A stretch of 8,425 nt of DNA from Lachnospiraceae bacterium UBA1759 (GTDB taxonomy: Bacteria > Bacillota > Clostridia > Lachnospirales > Lachnospiraceae). Where the stretch lies: assembly GCA_002315555.1 (NCBI GenBank), contig DCHF01000022.1:1-8425 (forward strand), given 5' to 3'. The position numbers and the translations under genes are program-made. Every line of letters starts with the position of its first letter. The stretch's first letter is position 1. The notes under the pieces were generated by a model. The model did not search any database, was not told the origin of the DNA, and worked only from the letters and a program-made list of their open reading frames with translations. Below, piece by piece: positions 7,067-8,425 of this stretch.

Positions 7067-7071
7067 GTTCA

Positions 7072-8022
7072 TCAGAAATAAACCAGCTCGTCCACGGGAC
7101 GGTTTGCCAGTTTGACTTCGTTCACGTAAAATACCGGGCCCTCTTCCTGGTAGGCTTCGGTAAACTCCCACGCCATGGTCGCGGTAATATTGGCCCACGC
7201 ACGGTTCTCCAGGGATCTTGCCTTCTCATACTTGAAGAGGTACGGCAGGAAGCGGACGTCCGCTTCGCAGCAGGTCATGGCGCGGCGGCCGGCCACAAAG
7301 ATTTCCTTCGGGAACTTCTTGTCCTGCATGATCTGTACCAGGAAATGGATCCTTTTACCGGTGTAACGCTCCGGGTGCTCCTGCATGTCGATGTAGAAGG
7401 TGCCGTAGTTTTCATCGGAGATCTCAACGTCCGTGCCCTCGATGCTGTAGGGAAGATCCGGCTCCGGCGGTTCCAGTTCCTGACCTTCCTTGTCTTCAAA
7501 CACAAGGTCGCACTTCGGGTTGACGCTTCTTACTGTACGCTGGTAAAGGAGCATGGCATTCTCATCGTCGCAGCGGTTGAAAATGACCATGTCCGTATTG
7601 GTCAGGAGTTCGATGGCCTGCATCTTGATATTATTCAGATACAGTCCGAAGTTCTCGCCGTCCAGGACCGTGATGATCTGGTAATATGTCCAGTATTTGG
7701 GCAGGTTGAGCGCCAGCATGTCCTTGACGGACCACATGCCGTTGTACTCGATCAGGACGCGCTCCGGACGGTACTTGGCCTGGAGGTCCGTGAAAAACTG
7801 CTCCGTCAGTTCGGTCTGGTCTTCCACAACGACCATTTTGGTATTCGCTTTTTTCAGGAGCTTTTCTTCATACTCCTCTTCGCCTTCCTCGCAAAGAACG
7901 AGGAGCGTACGCGAACCGTCGTTAAAATAGTCCTGTGAAAAGGTGTATTTCAGGAAATTGGTCTTTCCGCCGTCTAAAAAGCCGGTCAGAAGATATACCG
8001 GAATGGTGGGATCCTGTCTCAT
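7072..8022 (-). CDS. CobW-family GTPase with YcgQ/DUF1980-like C-terminal domain
   Basis: A 316-residue two-domain protein. Residues 1-185 are a G3E/CobW P-loop GTPase: TGFLDGGKTNF (13-23) is the Walker A loop, usually GFLGSGKTT, and FNRCD (148-152) stands for the NKxD guanine-specificity motif. The GCxCC metal-binding motif of most CobW/COG0523 proteins is missing; the corresponding region reads CEEGEEEYEE (44-53), rich in Glu. Residues about 205-316 resemble the C-terminal domain of Bacillus YcgQ (DUF1980/TIGR03943): HPERYTGKRI (216-225), FVAGRRAMTCCEAD (242-255) and a terminal beta-rich part, including the adjacent Cys pair C251-C252. It starts inside the stop of the preceding CobW gene (ATGA overlap), so the two are translationally coupled. 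A role in metal delivery or sensing, probably zinc, is inferred from the families; it acts in the cytoplasm. Confidence 0.85.
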   Translation of the reverse strand: MRQDPTIPVYLLTGFLDGGKTNFLKYTFSQDYFNDGSRTLLVLCEEGEEEYEEKLLKKANTKMVVVEDQTELTEQFFTDLQAKYRPERVLIEYNGMWSVKDMLALNLPKYWTYYQIITVLDGENFGLYLNNIKMQAIELLTNTDMVIFNRCDDENAMLLYQRTVRSVNPKCDLVFEDKEGQELEPPEPDLPYSIEGTDVEISDENYGTFYIDMQEHPERYTGKRIHFLVQIMQDKKFPKEIFVAGRRAMTCCEADVRFLPYLFKYEKARSLENRAWANITATMAWEFTEAYQEEGPVFYVNEVKLANRPVDELVYF

Positions 8023-8425
8023 AAGCCAAATAATTCTCCCAGTGCTTTTTCTTTCAGATCGGAGCCGATGACGCAGATACGGCCGGTGTAATCGGCAGCG
8101 CCCTCGCGGACTTCGTACTCGCCCGGTACCAGGTCAAAATAGCCCCAGCTTCCGTCCGTGAGCGGGACCATGCCCTTTGCACGGAGGATGACACCGTATT
8201 CGCTGGATTCGGACAGCTTCTCCAGAATGTTCTCCAGATTCTCACGGTCGAACTTCCTGGGAGTTTCCTTGCCCCAGCTTGTAAATACCTCATCCGCATG
8301 ATGATGGTGATGGCCGCAGCTGCAGACACCGTTCTCATCATAGTGATGATGGTGATGATGCTCATGCTCGTCTTCGTCGTCATCATCGTCGTCATGATGG
8401 TGATGATGGCCGCATTCGCACTCCT
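8019..8425 (-). CDS. CobW-family metal-chaperone GTPase, C-terminal part (5' end beyond window)
   Basis: The last 134 residues of a larger protein; the start and the GTPase domain lie beyond the right edge. The visible part begins with ECECGHHHHH, followed by a run of Asp/Glu, a second His run (HEHHHHHH) and then CSCGHHHHH. This is a dense metal-binding segment with two CxCG motifs and about 18 His within the first 45 residues. After it comes a CobW C-terminal domain: FTSWGKETPRKF, LENILEKL, VILRAKGMVPL, WGYFDLVPGEYEV and RICVIGSDL. His-rich linkers between the GTPase and C-terminal domains are known in zinc-related COG0523 proteins. Its TGA overlaps the ATG of the next CobW-like gene, so the two are co-translated. 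Specificity for zinc over nickel or cobalt is inferred, not shown. Confidence 0.88.
   Translation of the reverse strand, partial: ECECGHHHHHDDDDDDEDEHEHHHHHHYDENGVCSCGHHHHHADEVFTSWGKETPRKFDRENLENILEKLSESSEYGVILRAKGMVPLTDGSWGYFDLVPGEYEVREGAADYTGRICVIGSDLKEKALGELFGL

Noticed and set aside
7039..7938. Plus-strand open reading frame of 299 codons opposite the CobW-like gene
   Set aside because: The minus-strand frame has clear P-loop and YcgQ-like motifs; the antisense product has none and begins inside the terminator hairpin.
8054..8395. Minus-strand open reading frame rich in Met and Thr near the right edge
   Set aside because: It is a shifted reading of the His/Asp codon runs; the true frame is the one encoding CxCG-His segments and the CobW C-terminal domain, ending at 8019.
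8286..8425. Repeated CATGATGATGGTGATG-like units as a CRISPR or microsatellite array
   Set aside because: There are no regular repeats with unique spacers, and the units are explained as codons for His and Asp in a continuous coding frame.

Overview
All protein genes in this window lie on the minus strand, so transcription runs from high to low coordinates. The sequence suggests a low-to-moderate GC Firmicute, probably a Clostridia/Lachnospiraceae-type gut anaerobe. The signs are strong GGAGG-type ribosome binding sites, sigma-A-like promoter spacing, U-tract hairpin terminators, and gene families typical of that group (stand-alone E2-like acyltransferase, membrane-tethered MutS-like ATPase, paired CobW GTPases). 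This placement is inferred from gene content and not proven.

In the direction of transcription the layout has four units. (1) At 8425-7072 are two G3E/CobW-family genes coupled by an ATGA overlap. The first is cut by the window edge and carries a striking Cys/His/Asp-rich metal-binding segment. The second is a CobW GTPase domain followed by a C-terminal domain resembling YcgQ/DUF1980. The unit ends in a hairpin terminator at 7031-7066 and probably serves metal, most likely zinc, handling. (2) At 6969-5878 is a GH32/GH43-like beta-propeller glycosidase with an altered N-terminal catalytic motif. (3) At 5792-1185 is a likely four-gene operon: an E2/CAT-fold acyltransferase homologue lacking the usual catalytic His and Asp, a membrane-anchored MutS-family ATPase, RNase HI, and an L-fucose/L-arabinose isomerase-family protein. 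A strong GC-rich terminator follows at 1142-1169. (4) At 1069-126 is rfbA (dTDP-glucose synthesis) with its own well-formed promoter, ending at an AT-rich hairpin.

The first 120 bases hold no gene. They contain two consecutive large inverted repeats, which look like a terminator joined to a dispersed extragenic palindromic element.

The most interesting points are the membrane-tethered MutS paralogue translationally linked to RNase HI, the CobW-YcgQ-like fusion beside a His/Asp-rich CobW protein, the catalytically degenerate E2-like protein with a lysine-rich tail, and the palindromic element at the left edge. I see no CRISPR array, tRNA, rRNA or insertion sequence.
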